Shown here: positions 9,356 through 18,246 of the stretch, piece by piece | How the letters are laid out: every line of letters starts with the position of its first letter | Position numbering within the stretch: position 1 is the stretch's first letter | Source: CAWCUZ01 sp963798795 | GTDB taxonomy: Bacteria; Acidobacteriota; Vicinamibacteria; Vicinamibacterales; SCN-69-37 | Assembly (NCBI GenBank): GCA_963798795.1 | Contig: CAWCUZ010000002.1 | Span: 1,054,001-1,118,000 of the forward strand | Direction: 5' to 3' | DNA length: 64,000 bases | Notes under the pieces: model-generated | What the model was told of the DNA's origin: nothing | The model's input: only the letters and a program-made list of their open reading frames with translations | Databases searched by the model: none | Made by a program: the position numbers and the translations under genes

Positions 9356-11238
9356 GAGCGGCCTCCTTTCGGGACCGGCTGACCGACCATCGCGCGCACC
9401 GCCTCGACAATGGCGCGCGAAGAGATGCCGTAACGGTCGAGCAGTTCGGCGGGCTCGCCGCTCCGCGGAATTTCACGAACGGCGAGGCGCCGGATGCGGA
9501 AGCCTTCCTCCCCGACGGCGTCGCTGACGGCGTCACCCAGGCCACCGTGGGCGTAGTGGTCCTCGACCGTGAGCAGGCGTCCGCCGGTGGCCCGGCCCGC
9601 CGCGGCCAGGCCGTCGCGATCGATCGGCTGGATCGAGTATGCGTCGATGACGCGGACGGCGATGCCCTCGCCGCCGAGTTGTTCGTGCGCCTTCAGCGCT
9701 TCGAACACCGTCACGCCGGCGGCCACAATCGTGACGGCGTCCTGGCCGCTCTGGCGGAGCGTCTTGGAACCACCGAGGGGAAACGCCTCACCCGATTCAT
9801 AGATCACGGGCGTCCTGGGCCGGCTCATGCGGAGATAGACGGGTCCCGGCGTGGCGGCGGCGAGCGCCACGAGCCGATGCGCGCTGACGGCGTCGCAAGG
9901 GTACAGCACCGTGCAGTCGGGCACGCCGCGCATCATGGCGAGGTCCTCGAGGGCCATCTGCGACGGGCCGTCCTCGCCAATCGAGATGCCGGCGTGCGAC
10001 CCCGCAAGTTTGACGTTGAGACCGGAGATGCCGGCGAGCCGGATGAAGTCGCTCGCCCGCTCGAGAAAGCAGGCAAACGTGGAGGGAAACGGAATTGCGC
10101 CCAGACTGGCGAGCCCCATGGCGGCGCCGACCATCGCCTGCTCCGCGATGAACGCCTCGTAGAAGCGGCCGGGATAGGCCTGCTCGAACTTCTCGCTGAA
10201 GGTCGAATTCATCACGTCGGCGTCGAGCGCCACGATGCGCGTGTCGAGCGCACCGAGCGTGACCAGCGCTTCACCGTAGGCTTCGCGCGTGGCGATCGGC
10301 TTGTCCACCGGATACTCGGGTGCGGGCATCGCGCGAACGAAATCCGGCAGCGGCCCCTCGGCCGACTTCACCTCGGGCTTCGGGATGGCGGGCCGGGCAT
10401 CCTCCGTCTGGATGAACTGCGCCCTCAGCTCGGCCACTGCCGCGTCGGTCTGTTCCCCCTTCTTGAGCGCCTTGCCGTGCCAGCCCTCTTTGCCCTCGAA
10501 CAGCTTCACGCCCTTGCCTTTGAGCGTCTTCGCCAGAATCATCGTGGGCCGATCGTGGGTGCGCCGCGCCTGCTGCAGCGCGTCGAGCAGCGCCGGGATG
10601 TCGTGCCCGTCGACCACGACGGTGTGCCAGCCGAAGGCGCTCCACCGCCGTTCGTACGCGTCCATGTCGCGATCCCACTGGGTCGGCTGGCTCTGGCCCA
10701 GCCCGTTGACGTCGGTCATCGCGCACAGGTTGTCGAGCTTGTGGTGCGCGCCCATCTCGGCCGCCTCCCACACCGAACCCTCGGCGCTTTCGCCATCGCC
10801 CAGCAGCACGTACGTCCGGTACGCCGAGCCGATCCGCCGCGCGTTGAGGGCCATGCCCACGCCGACGGCCAGCCCCTGGCCGAGCGATCCCGTGGCGACG
10901 TCGACGAACGGCAGACGCGGCGTCGGGTGCCCTTCGAGATCGGACGAGATCTTCCGCAGGGTCAGCAGGTCTTCGCGCGCGAACGCTCCCGCTTCGGCCC
11001 ACGCGGCATAGAGGATCGGCGCGCCGTGGCCCTTCGACAGCACGAATCGATCGGCGTCGGGGTTCTTCGGGTTGTTCGGATCGAACCGCATCTCGGCGAA
11101 GAACAGCGTGGCCACGATCTCGGCGGCCGACAGGCACGTCGTGGGATGGCCGGAGCCGGCTTCGGAGGTGGCGAGCACGGAATCGATGCGAAGCTGGGTA
11201 GCCAGGTTGTGGAGTATGGGGATGGAAGGAGAAGACAT
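9352..11238 (-). CDS. tkt: Transketolase
   Basis: About 628 residues, normal for a full-length transketolase of the pentose phosphate and Calvin-type rearrangements. It transfers two-carbon units using thiamine diphosphate. Visible family stretches are SEAGSGHPTTCLS near the N-terminus, SKGHGAPILYA, the diphosphate-binding GDGESAEGSVWEAAEMG, the catalytic-glutamate region EAFIAEQAMVGAAMG and SHAGISIGEDGPSQ. The ATG at 11238 gives MSSPSIPIL; reading further upstream gives only arginine-rich non-coding-like sequence. The stop overlaps the start of the propeller/GGT fusion by four bases. No clear Shine-Dalgarno site is seen. Confidence 0.93.
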   Translation of the reverse strand: MSSPSIPILHNLATQLRIDSVLATSEAGSGHPTTCLSAAEIVATLFFAEMRFDPNNPKNPDADRFVLSKGHGAPILYAAWAEAGAFAREDLLTLRKISSDLEGHPTPRLPFVDVATGSLGQGLAVGVGMALNARRIGSAYRTYVLLGDGESAEGSVWEAAEMGAHHKLDNLCAMTDVNGLGQSQPTQWDRDMDAYERRWSAFGWHTVVVDGHDIPALLDALQQARRTHDRPTMILAKTLKGKGVKLFEGKEGWHGKALKKGEQTDAAVAELRAQFIQTEDARPAIPKPEVKSAEGPLPDFVRAMPAPEYPVDKPIATREAYGEALVTLGALDTRIVALDADVMNSTFSEKFEQAYPGRFYEAFIAEQAMVGAAMGLASLGAIPFPSTFACFLERASDFIRLAGISGLNVKLAGSHAGISIGEDGPSQMALEDLAMMRGVPDCTVLYPCDAVSAHRLVALAAATPGPVYLRMSRPRTPVIYESGEAFPLGGSKTLRQSGQDAVTIVAAGVTVFEALKAHEQLGGEGIAVRVIDAYSIQPIDRDGLAAAGRATGGRLLTVEDHYAHGGLGDAVSDAVGEEGFRIRRLAVREIPRSGEPAELLDRYGISSRAIVEAVRAMVGQPVPKGGRS

Positions 11239-11330
11239 CGTTTGAGCCCGTGAGTCTACTGTACTGCGCGCGTCGATCGGAACGGAAGAGACGAGCCGCC
11301 GCGCCGGTGCGGCCGCGATCCGCCCGCGAC

Positions 11331-11336
11331 TATAAT
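11331..11336 (+). promoter_or_regulatory. TATAAT box for the DUF4149 gene
   Basis: A perfect TATAAT ends seven bases before a GTG codon, implying a leaderless transcript starting at that codon. No obvious -35 is present. Confidence 0.5.
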
Positions 11337-11343
11337 CCAGGTG

Positions 11344-11838
11344 GTGTCGTCGCTCCGGTTCCTGTCGATGGTCCTGCTCGCGCTGTGGATTGGCGGCCTC
11401 ACCGCACTCGGCGCGGTGGCGGCGCCGACGCTGTTCGCCGCGCTCCAGGCGCACGACGCGGCCGGCGGGCGGGCGCTGGCGGGGGACGTCTTCGGCGACA
11501 TGTTCGTGCGCGCCCAGCACGGCGCCTGGATGCTCGCCCTGCTGCTGCTCATCGGCTTCACGGCCCGTGCGGCGGTGGGCCCGCGTCCGCGTTTCCTCGC
11601 CATCCGCATGTGGACCGTCACCGGCATGCTGGCCGCCAGCCTCGCCACCGCGTTGCTGATTGCGCCGCGGATCGACGCCATCCGGCGCAGCGCCCACGGT
11701 GCGGTCGCCAGCCTCCCCGACGCCGATTCGCAGAAGGCCGAGTTCGGCTGGCTGCACGGACTGTCGACCGGCCTGATGGCGCTCACGATCATCGCAGGAC
11801 TCGGCGTGTTCTGGCTCGAAGCGGCGGACCCGCACTGA
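11344..11838 (+). CDS. DUF4149-type small membrane protein
   Basis: About 164 residues with four hydrophobic helices (FLSMVLLALWIGGLTALGAV, WMLALLLLIGF, MLAASLATALLIAP, LMALTIIAGLGVFWL). The WIGGLTALGAVAAPTLF start and the placement of the helices fit the DUF4149/TMEM205-like family of unknown function. The GTG at 11344 is chosen because the TATAAT box ends seven bases before it; a GTG one codon upstream is also possible. The TGA stop shares one base with the ATG of the next gene. Confidence 0.75.
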   Translation: MSSLRFLSMVLLALWIGGLTALGAVAAPTLFAALQAHDAAGGRALAGDVFGDMFVRAQHGAWMLALLLLIGFTARAAVGPRPRFLAIRMWTVTGMLAASLATALLIAPRIDAIRRSAHGAVASLPDADSQKAEFGWLHGLSTGLMALTIIAGLGVFWLEAADPH

Positions 11839-12296
11839 TGGCCGCGGCATCCGACATCTCGCAGGTTCGGGATCGCGTGACCGCGGCGCCGGATCGCGAC
11901 GCGGCGCTCGCGGCCGCCGTCGAGGCGCTCAAGGCCGCGCGCGCGCACTACTCGTGGGTCGGCATCTATCTGCTCGACGGCGACGAGCTGGTGCTCGGGC
12001 CGTTCCTGGGCAGGCCGTCGCCGCACACGCGCATCCCGCTCAATCGCGGCATCTGCGGCGCCGCCGCCAGCCAGAAGCAGACGATCGTCGTCGACGACGT
12101 GAACAGCGACCCGCGGTACCTGGCGTGCAGCCTGGAGACGAAGTCGGAGATCGTCGTGCCGATCATGGCCGGCGACCGCGTGCTCGGCGAGATCGACATC
12201 GACAGCGACCGGCCGGCCGCGTTCGGCGACGGCGACCGGCGCCTGCTCGAAGCCGCGGCGGAGGCGATCGCGGCACGGCTGGTTCCCCGGGTCTGA
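11838..12296 (+). CDS. GAF-domain protein resembling free methionine-(R)-sulfoxide reductase
   Basis: About 152 residues forming one GAF domain. RIPLNRGICGAAA, DDVNSDPRYLACS and SEIVVPIM match the free methionine-(R)-sulfoxide reductase family, which reduces oxidised free methionine. Two of the three cysteines of the E. coli enzyme are kept (in GICG and in LACS), but the first one, in the GKIACVRIP position, is replaced: here it reads GRPSPHTRIP. It may therefore work through the remaining pair or be a non-redox GAF sensor. It starts one base inside the stop of the DUF4149 gene. The GAF fold is firm, the enzyme activity less so. Confidence 0.75.
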   Translation: MAAASDISQVRDRVTAAPDRDAALAAAVEALKAARAHYSWVGIYLLDGDELVLGPFLGRPSPHTRIPLNRGICGAAASQKQTIVVDDVNSDPRYLACSLETKSEIVVPIMAGDRVLGEIDIDSDRPAAFGDGDRRLLEAAAEAIAARLVPRV

Positions 12297-12306
12297 AGAC
12301 CCGGGG
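12285..12306. terminator. Perfect 10-bp hairpin at the end of the GAF gene
   Basis: CCCCGGGTCT, loop GA, AGACCCGGGG. The hairpin contains the TGA stop codon of the GAF gene and lies before a convergent gene. It is a member of the GGGNCTTCAGNCCC family seen at 1348 and 32971. Confidence 0.6.
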
Positions 12307-12318
12307 CTCCATTCGGAC

Positions 12319-12945
12319 CTATTTTTCGATGCGCACGATCCTCACGATCGCCACCGGCGCCGCCAGGTACTGCGGATTGCGCGCCTGCATCGGCCGCTGC
12401 TGCTGGATCCTGCGGACCACGTCCAGTCCCGACACGACATGCCCGAACGCCGCGGCGCCCTGCGCATCGTCGAAGCGCCGGCCGCCGAAGTCGAGCGAGG
12501 GCTGGTCATCGAGCAGGATGAAGAACTCGGACGTGCCGGTATCGGCGCTCGTCCCGCGCGCCATCGACATGACCCCGGTCACGTGCTTGATCCCGGTCAC
12601 GCTGGTCCGTTCGAGCGGGATGGGCGGAAACCCCTGCGACCGTTTCGCCGGATCGATGCCGCCCTGGATGATCGCCATGGCGGGCCGGTCGGGCGGCGAC
12701 GGCGTGTAGGTGTCGGGCCGCGTCACGCGGTAGAAGCGGCCGCCCTCGTACAGCCCGGCGTCGACGTACCGCAGGAAGTTGGCGGTCGTCACCGGCGCGT
12801 GCGCCGTGTCGAGCGCGACGACGATGTGGCCGAGCGCGGTCTCGATGCGCACGCGCACCTCGCCGGCCCGGGCCGCCGCGTCCTGCGTGCGCGGGGCGGC
12901 GGACAGCATCACGACGGCGGCGAGTGCCAATACAGGAAATTTCAT
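12319..12945 (-). CDS. Exported cyclophilin-type peptidyl-prolyl cis-trans isomerase
   Basis: About 208 residues. A signal peptide (MKFPVLALAAVVMLSAAP) is followed by a cyclophilin domain: VRIETALGHIVVALD, APVTTANFLRYVDAGLYEGG, FYRV, IIQGGI, GVMSMARG, SEFFILLDDQPSLDFGG and FGHVVSGLDVVRRI. It should speed proline isomerisation in the periplasm. The ATG at 12945 is preferred because it begins the signal peptide; on this strand TATAGA lies just upstream of it, so the message may be leaderless. It is divergent from the PlsB-like gene. Confidence 0.9.
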   Translation of the reverse strand: MKFPVLALAAVVMLSAAPRTQDAAARAGEVRVRIETALGHIVVALDTAHAPVTTANFLRYVDAGLYEGGRFYRVTRPDTYTPSPPDRPAMAIIQGGIDPAKRSQGFPPIPLERTSVTGIKHVTGVMSMARGTSADTGTSEFFILLDDQPSLDFGGRRFDDAQGAAAFGHVVSGLDVVRRIQQQRPMQARNPQYLAAPVAIVRIVRIEK

Positions 12946-12988
12946 GCGTCTATATTGCCTCAAGGCCCTGTACCGGCCGCACGGATGT

Positions 12989-12997
12989 TGCTATAGT
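12989..12997 (+). promoter_or_regulatory. Extended -10 box for the PlsB-like gene
   Basis: TG-C-TATAGT ends eight bases before the GTG start. A GGAGG lies between box and start, but would be upstream of the predicted transcription start. Confidence 0.45.
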
Positions 12998-13005
12998 CGG
13001 AGGCC

Positions 13006-14133
13006 GTGACGCCGGACGACATCACCCAGGCGGTGCTGGCCCGAGACGACGTCGCCCGGTATCTGCGCGATCAGGTTGGCGAGCCGGAAGCCGAGGTCCG
13101 CCGGCGCGTGGAGACCTACCTCGAAGAACTCCGGACGACGCAGCGTTACAAGTTCTACCGCGCGCTCCAGCATCCGCTCTACCCGATCCTCCGCAAGGTG
13201 CGGCGGCTGGCCGAGCACGTCGAATACGCGGTCGACGCCAGTCGCCGCGGCCGGGTCGTGTACGTCTCGAATCACAAGAGCCACCTCGACTACCTGGTCG
13301 AACCGCTCGTGCTGGACGACCACGGGATCCGGCCGCCGGTGCTCGCCGCGGGCATCAACCTTTTCGGCGGGCCGCTGGGGCTGTTGCACAAGCACGTGAC
13401 GGGCGCGATCCCGATCCGGCGAAACAGCAAGGATCCGGTGTACCTCGTGACGTTGAAGGCGTACGTCGCGGAGCTGCTCAACCGGCGCGACGTCCTGTAC
13501 TACGCCGAAGGCGGACGAAGCTACGGCGGGGAGCTGAAAGCGTTCAAGACGGGACTGCTGCAGGCGGCGCTGCTGGCCGACCGGCGCGCCCTGTCGATCC
13601 TGCCGATGGCGGTGGCGTACGACCTGGTGCTCGAGGACCGGATCCTCTCGCGCGAAGCGGTCCGGCGGACGCCGCGGCTGTTCTCGCAGGAAGTGGCCGA
13701 AATGGTGCGGCACGCCGTCGGCTACTGGTCGCGGGCCTGGGTGACGTTCGGCCGGCCGATCCCGCTGGCCGACTACGAGCCCGAGGCACGCCGCGATCTC
13801 GTCCGGCTGGTGCGCCGGATCCAGAACGAGATCGGCCTGCTCCACAAGGTGCTGCCGACGGCGCTCGTGGCCGCGGCGTTCCGCCCGCCGATGACGCGGC
13901 GCGGGCTGGCCGATCGGATCGATGAGCTCATCGCCGCGCTGTCGGCCGAGGGCGCGAACCTCGCAGTGAACACGGGACGCGACGCCGTGGACGCCGGCGT
14001 CGAGGCGTTCCTGCAGCGCAGCGTGCTCGTCGCGGAGGGCGAACGGCTGCGCGTGCGCGACCGCGTCGTCCTGCGATACTACGCGCGCACGATCAGCCAT
14101 CTGCTGAACGGACGGCGAAAGGCCGCTCACTGA
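13006..14133 (+). CDS. PlsB-like glycerol-3-phosphate/lysophospholipid acyltransferase
   Basis: About 375 residues. The acyltransferase HX4D motif is VSNHKSHLDYL (His90, Asp95), followed by GGPLGLLHKHV, GAIPIRRNS and YYAEGGRSYGGEL, the order seen in the PlsB/GPAT branch. It should add the first or second fatty acyl chain in phospholipid synthesis at the membrane. No transmembrane helix is obvious, and it is shorter than E. coli PlsB. GTG at 13006 is the start. The TGA stop overlaps the ATG of the proline dehydrogenase gene, which suggests co-translation rather than a shared pathway. Confidence 0.83.
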   Translation: MTPDDITQAVLARDDVARYLRDQVGEPEAEVRRRVETYLEELRTTQRYKFYRALQHPLYPILRKVRRLAEHVEYAVDASRRGRVVYVSNHKSHLDYLVEPLVLDDHGIRPPVLAAGINLFGGPLGLLHKHVTGAIPIRRNSKDPVYLVTLKAYVAELLNRRDVLYYAEGGRSYGGELKAFKTGLLQAALLADRRALSILPMAVAYDLVLEDRILSREAVRRTPRLFSQEVAEMVRHAVGYWSRAWVTFGRPIPLADYEPEARRDLVRLVRRIQNEIGLLHKVLPTALVAAAFRPPMTRRGLADRIDELIAALSAEGANLAVNTGRDAVDAGVEAFLQRSVLVAEGERLRVRDRVVLRYYARTISHLLNGRRKAAH

Positions 14134-15074
14134 TGCTCGACGCGCTGCCCAAGGCGGCCTTTTCCCTGCTGGCTGACAACCTGACGCTGAAGCACCTGGC
14201 GTCCCGGTACGGCATGCGGCGTCCGGGGAGCTTCGCGCGGCGGTTCATCGCCGGCGAGACGATCGAGGAAGCCATCGAAGCGAGCCGCGCCATCCAGCGC
14301 GCCGGCATCGGGGTGACGCTCGATCTGCTCGGCGAGAGCGTCTCGACCAGCTCGGGGGCCGCGGATGCCACCGAGGCGTACGTCGGCGTCATCGAGACGA
14401 TGGCCCGGGCCGGCATCGACCGCAACATCTCCCTGAAGCTCACGCAGCTGGGCCTCGCCGTCGACCGCGCGACCTCGGTCGACAACCTGCGCCGCATCCT
14501 GGATGCCGCGCAGCAGGCGGAGTTCTTCGTCCGCATCGACATGGAAGGGTCGGCCTACACGGACGCGACGCTCGACACGTTCGAAACCCTGTGGGGCATC
14601 GGGTACCGCAACGTCGGCGTCGTCATCCAATCGTGCCTGCGGCGGTCGGCGCAGGACGTCAAGCGGATGAACGGGCTCGGCACCCGGGTGCGTCTGGTGA
14701 AGGGCGCCTACCGCGAGCCGCGCGAGGTGGCTTACCAGCAGAAGACGGAAGTCGATGCCGCGTTCCTCGACCTGATGCGCATGCTGCTGACCGGGGGACA
14801 CTATCCCGCCATCGGCACGCACGACCCGGCGATGGTCCGCGAGACGAAGGCCTTCGCCGACGCCCGCGGCATCGGCAAGGACCAGTACAAATTCCAGATG
14901 CTCTACGGGATTCGTCGCGACCTCCAGGCGTCGCTCACGGCTGAGGGGCATCGGTTCCGCGTGTACGTGCCGTTCGGCACCGAATGGTTTCCCTACTTCA
15001 TGCGCCGGCTCGGCGAGCGGCCCGCCAATGTCGGGTTCGTCCTGCGAAGTCTCCTGCGCGAGAAACCCGCGTAG
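14133..15074 (+). CDS. Proline dehydrogenase
   Basis: About 313 residues, the size of monofunctional proline dehydrogenases. It oxidises proline to pyrroline-5-carboxylate with FAD, passing electrons to quinone. The TIM-barrel motifs are visible: GVTLDLLGES, ISLKLTQLG, FVRIDMEGS, VGVVIQSCLRR, RVRLVKGAYREP, TEVDAAFLDLM, ATIGTHDP-type PAIGTHDPAM, FQMLYGIRRDL and RVYVPFGTEWFPYFMRRL. The ATG overlaps the upstream stop by one base. No aldehyde dehydrogenase domain is attached, unlike PutA. Confidence 0.93.
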   Translation: MLDALPKAAFSLLADNLTLKHLASRYGMRRPGSFARRFIAGETIEEAIEASRAIQRAGIGVTLDLLGESVSTSSGAADATEAYVGVIETMARAGIDRNISLKLTQLGLAVDRATSVDNLRRILDAAQQAEFFVRIDMEGSAYTDATLDTFETLWGIGYRNVGVVIQSCLRRSAQDVKRMNGLGTRVRLVKGAYREPREVAYQQKTEVDAAFLDLMRMLLTGGHYPAIGTHDPAMVRETKAFADARGIGKDQYKFQMLYGIRRDLQASLTAEGHRFRVYVPFGTEWFPYFMRRLGERPANVGFVLRSLLREKPA

Positions 15075-15103
15075 GCCGAACCGGGAGCGCTGCCGGCACG
15101 TCC

Positions 15104-16249
15104 ATGTCCCACGCTGCACCGGACCGGCCGCTCACGATCGACAGCTATGGCGGACTGGATGGCCTGGCCTCGATCGAAGGCGAGTGGCGCGCGCTCCTGG
15201 AGCGGATACCGGCCACGCGCTTCTATCACCAGCCGGGCTGGCACCGCAGCTTCCTGACCGCTCTTCTCGGTCCCCGGCAGACCTTGCTGTTTCACGTCGT
15301 GCGCGCCGCCGGCACCGCCGTCGCGATCGTGCCGCTCGTCACCGGAACCTCCCGCCGATGGGGCATGCGCGTGCGCGATCTGTCGCTGCCCGTCCACCTG
15401 CACCCGCCGATCGCGGACATCCTGCTCGCGCCAGGCACGCCCCGCGGACGGGCAGTGGCGGCGGTCGAGCGGGGGCTGCGTGCGTCGGGCGCACGCTGGG
15501 ACACGCTGCGGTTCCGAAGCGTGCCGGCCGGTTCCGTGCTCTTCCGGGCGACGCCGTTCCAGTCGTGGCGCAGCCTGCTGACACAGGCCGGCACGAGCGA
15601 TCACATTCGCTGCGACCAGTCCTTCGATCGGATCGCGGAGGGATTCTCGCGGCGGCTGCGCAACAGCCTGGCGCAGGGGCACAAGCGGCTGGCCCGCGAA
15701 CCGGGCGAGGCGCGGTTCGCGGTGATCGACGACGTGGCCGGCCTGCGGCGCGACTTCGCCGCCTTCCTGGAACTGGAGGCGTCCGGCTGGAAGGGACACG
15801 CCGGGTCGGCCGTGGCGCAGCATCCCCGGCTGGTGCGGTTCTACGAATCGGTGATGGCGGAGTTCGCGCCGACGCGCAGCGTCCTCTTGGCGTCGCTGCG
15901 GCTTGGAGAGCGGCCGGTGGCCATGCAGTTCTGTCTGCGAGATCCGGACGTCCTGCACGTCGTGAAGATCGCGTATGACGAGAGCCTCGCCCGACTGGCG
16001 CCGGGCAACCTGCTGATGGAGCACACGCTGCGCCACGCCGCGTCCGAGGCCGCCCGCTTCGTGGAGATCGGCGATCCCGCGTTCTCGGCCGACTGGCAGC
16101 CGGTGCGGGTGCCGAAGTTCGACCTGCACGTGTTCAACCGGACACCGGTCGGCATGGCGCTGCTGGGGGGCGCCCGGCTGAAACGGTGGGGGCGGCGGGC
16201 CAGACGGGGGGCAGATGGGGGTCAGACACGGGTCAGACCTGAGGTCTGA
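15104..16249 (+). CDS. GNAT-fold acyltransferase of the CelD/FemAB type
   Basis: About 381 residues. WRALLERIPATRFYHQPGWHRSFL at the front and FLELEASGWKGHAGSA, VRFYESVMAEF, QFCLRDPDVLHVVKIAYDE and APGNLLMEHTLR later are typical of the CelD/BioF2-like double GNAT fold, often found in polysaccharide gene sets. Substrate and product are unknown. The ATG at 15104 is the first clean start after the proline dehydrogenase stop. The last 13 or so codons and the stop codon are supplied by the left half and centre of a long GGTCAGAC palindrome, so the natural C-terminus has been altered by that repeat. Confidence 0.7.
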   Translation: MSHAAPDRPLTIDSYGGLDGLASIEGEWRALLERIPATRFYHQPGWHRSFLTALLGPRQTLLFHVVRAAGTAVAIVPLVTGTSRRWGMRVRDLSLPVHLHPPIADILLAPGTPRGRAVAAVERGLRASGARWDTLRFRSVPAGSVLFRATPFQSWRSLLTQAGTSDHIRCDQSFDRIAEGFSRRLRNSLAQGHKRLAREPGEARFAVIDDVAGLRRDFAAFLELEASGWKGHAGSAVAQHPRLVRFYESVMAEFAPTRSVLLASLRLGERPVAMQFCLRDPDVLHVVKIAYDESLARLAPGNLLMEHTLRHAASEAARFVEIGDPAFSADWQPVRVPKFDLHVFNRTPVGMALLGGARLKRWGRRARRGADGGQTRVRPEV

Positions 16250-16281
16250 CCGGTGTCTGACCCCCATCTGCCCCCCGTCTG
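16201..16281. repeat. Long palindrome built from GGGTCAGAC units (probable two-way terminator)
   Basis: Arms of 39 bases pair around a TGA loop at 16240-16242 with one mismatch (16230/16252). The units GGTCAGACC, GGGGGTCAGACA and GGGGGGCAGA are also found as direct copies in the M1 peptidase gene at 4083. The upstream gene ends inside the right arm, and the downstream gene is convergent, so both transcripts can form the hairpin. Confidence 0.85.
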
Positions 16282-16292
16282 ACCCCGTCTCC

Positions 16293-17420
16293 TCACTCGA
16301 CCCACTGCCGCGCGGCGTCTGCCAGCACGGCGCGGCAGAGGCGCACGTCGTCGACGAGGACATATTCCTCATTGGCGTGCAGTCCCGCGCCGCCGGGGCC
16401 CAGCAGCACGCAGGGCATGCCCACGCCCGCGAGGATGGCGGCATCGGTCCAGAAAGTGGCGCCGCCCGGCGCGGCCGGACGGCCGGCGCGCTCGAGCGCG
16501 TGCCCGACGATGCGGGCGAGCCGGTGGTCCGGGGCCAGGGCGTACGGCGCGCGCGACGTCCGCACACGCGCTTCGGCGGAGAACTCCGGATCGGCCGCGC
16601 GCAGGCGCGCCAGCATCGCCTCCACCTCGCCAGCGACGACCTCGTCGGCCTCGCCGGTGACCGTGCGCCGTTCCATCTGGAGATCGCAACGATCGGGGTA
16701 CGAGCTGATCTCGCGGCCGCCGCTGATGATCGACGCGTGCAGCGACCCGGTGCCTTGAAACGGCACCGGCGGCCGCCGACGCAGCTCCGCATCGTGCGCT
16801 TCCAGCGCCGTCAGCACACGCCCCATGCGCACGATGGCGTCGCGACCCTCGTCGGGCCGGCTGCCATGCGCCGCCCGGCCGTGCGTGACGAGGTCGATCC
16901 AGGCGAAGCCCTTGTGCGCGATCACGAGCGACAGGCTCGTCGGTTCGGTGACGATTGCCGCATCGGCGCGCCAGGCCGCGACGAGGGCGGCGGCGCCGCG
17001 GCTCTCGAACTCCTCGTCGACGACGCACGCGACGATCAGCCGGCCACGCGTCCAGCGCGGCGCCAGCGTGGCCGCCGCGGCAATCATCGCGGCCAGGCCC
17101 CCCTTCATGTCCTGCGCGCCGCGCCCGTACAACCGGCCGTTGTCTTCGCGGGGCACGAACGGATCGGTCATGCCGTCCACGCCGACCGTGTCCAGGTGGC
17201 CGCAGAACATGAGCGACGGCCCGGGCTCCTGCCCGTCGAGCACGCCAATCACGTTCGGCCGGCCGGCTGCGACCGGCTGGATCTGTACATCGAGTCCGGC
17301 GGCCACGAGCGCCTCGTAGGCCACGTCGGCTGCGGCCTGCTCACCCGGCGCGCCGGGCGCCAGTGACGGATTCACCGATGGCGCGGCTATCAGGTCGCGC
17401 AACAGGTCGATCGGATCCAT
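16293..17420 (-). CDS. M20-family (ArgE/DapE/ACY1) metallopeptidase or deacylase
   Basis: About 375 residues. The dizinc site motifs are GHLDTVGVDGM, YGRGAQDMKGGLAAM and DEEFESRGAAAL, followed by the dimerisation domain (WIDLVTHGRAAHGS) and a C-terminal LLGPGGAGLHANEEYV with the last metal ligand. Members remove acyl groups or cleave small peptides, for example N-acetylornithine, succinyl-diaminopimelate or LysW-linked lysine; the exact substrate cannot be chosen. ATG at 17420 is used. It converges on the acyltransferase gene and is divergent from the SDR gene 22 bases away. Confidence 0.85.
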   Translation of the reverse strand: MDPIDLLRDLIAAPSVNPSLAPGAPGEQAAADVAYEALVAAGLDVQIQPVAAGRPNVIGVLDGQEPGPSLMFCGHLDTVGVDGMTDPFVPREDNGRLYGRGAQDMKGGLAAMIAAAATLAPRWTRGRLIVACVVDEEFESRGAAALVAAWRADAAIVTEPTSLSLVIAHKGFAWIDLVTHGRAAHGSRPDEGRDAIVRMGRVLTALEAHDAELRRRPPVPFQGTGSLHASIISGGREISSYPDRCDLQMERRTVTGEADEVVAGEVEAMLARLRAADPEFSAEARVRTSRAPYALAPDHRLARIVGHALERAGRPAAPGGATFWTDAAILAGVGMPCVLLGPGGAGLHANEEYVLVDDVRLCRAVLADAARQWVE

Positions 17421-17442
17421 GACAGGCTACAGAATAGTCGCT

Positions 17443-18246
17443 ATGCGTCTGGACCATCGCGTGGTGGCACTGACCGGAGGATCCGCGGGGATCGGCCGCG
17501 CGGTGGCCGAGCGCGCAGCCGCGGAGGGCGCGGCGGTCGTCCTGTCGGCGCGTCGGGCCGATCGGCTCGACGAGGCGGCCGCCGGCATCATCGCGGCGGG
17601 CGGCCGGGCGCTCGTGGTGCCCGGCGACGTGACCCGTCCGGACGACATGGACGCCCTGGTCGCACGCGGCGTGCAAGTCTTCGGACGACTCGACGCGATC
17701 GTGTGCAACGCCGGCATCGGCTATCAGGGCTCGCTCGAGGAAACGCCGCCCGACGTCATGCGGCGGATCGTCGACGTGAACCTGCTGGGCACGCTCTACG
17801 CCGCGCGGGCGGCGATGCGGCAGTTCCATCGGCAGGGCAGCGGCCACATCGTGGTGATCTCGTCGATGGCAGGCCGGCGGGGGATCGCCGGTACCGCGGT
17901 GTACGGCGCGAGCAAGGCGGCGCAGATCGCCCTCGTCGAATCGCTGCGCGCCGAGTTCGACGGCACGCCGTTTCACGCATCCGTCGTCTATCCGGTTTCA
18001 GTGCCGACGGAATTCCGCGAGGCGATTCAGCGCGACTTCGGAGTGCAGGTGAGCGGCGGCGGCCCGCAGCAGTCCGCCGACGAGGTGGCGCGGGCCGTCG
18101 TCGACTGCCTCGTCTCGCCGAAGCCGGAGGTCTATCCGCACCGCGCGGCCCGCGGCCTCGCCATCCTGGCGGTGCTGGCGCCGGCCTGGACCGACCGGTT
18201 CGTCAAACGGTTCGCGCGCCGCCGCGAGAGTGAGCGCGAACCATGA
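17443..18246 (+). CDS. Short-chain dehydrogenase/reductase
   Basis: About 267 residues of classical SDR type. TGGSAGIG is the nucleotide-binding loop, NAGIGYQG the NAG motif, VVISSMAG holds the catalytic Ser and YGASK the Tyr-Lys pair. Arg residues after the second strand (SARRADR) suggest NADP. The C-terminal 30 residues are hydrophobic then strongly basic (LAILAVLAPAWTDRFVKRFARRR), possibly a membrane anchor. Substrate unknown. The ATG at 17443 gives MRLDHRVVALTGG; the stop overlaps the next start as ATGA. Confidence 0.85.
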   Translation: MRLDHRVVALTGGSAGIGRAVAERAAAEGAAVVLSARRADRLDEAAAGIIAAGGRALVVPGDVTRPDDMDALVARGVQVFGRLDAIVCNAGIGYQGSLEETPPDVMRRIVDVNLLGTLYAARAAMRQFHRQGSGHIVVISSMAGRRGIAGTAVYGASKAAQIALVESLRAEFDGTPFHASVVYPVSVPTEFREAIQRDFGVQVSGGGPQQSADEVARAVVDCLVSPKPEVYPHRAARGLAILAVLAPAWTDRFVKRFARRRESEREP

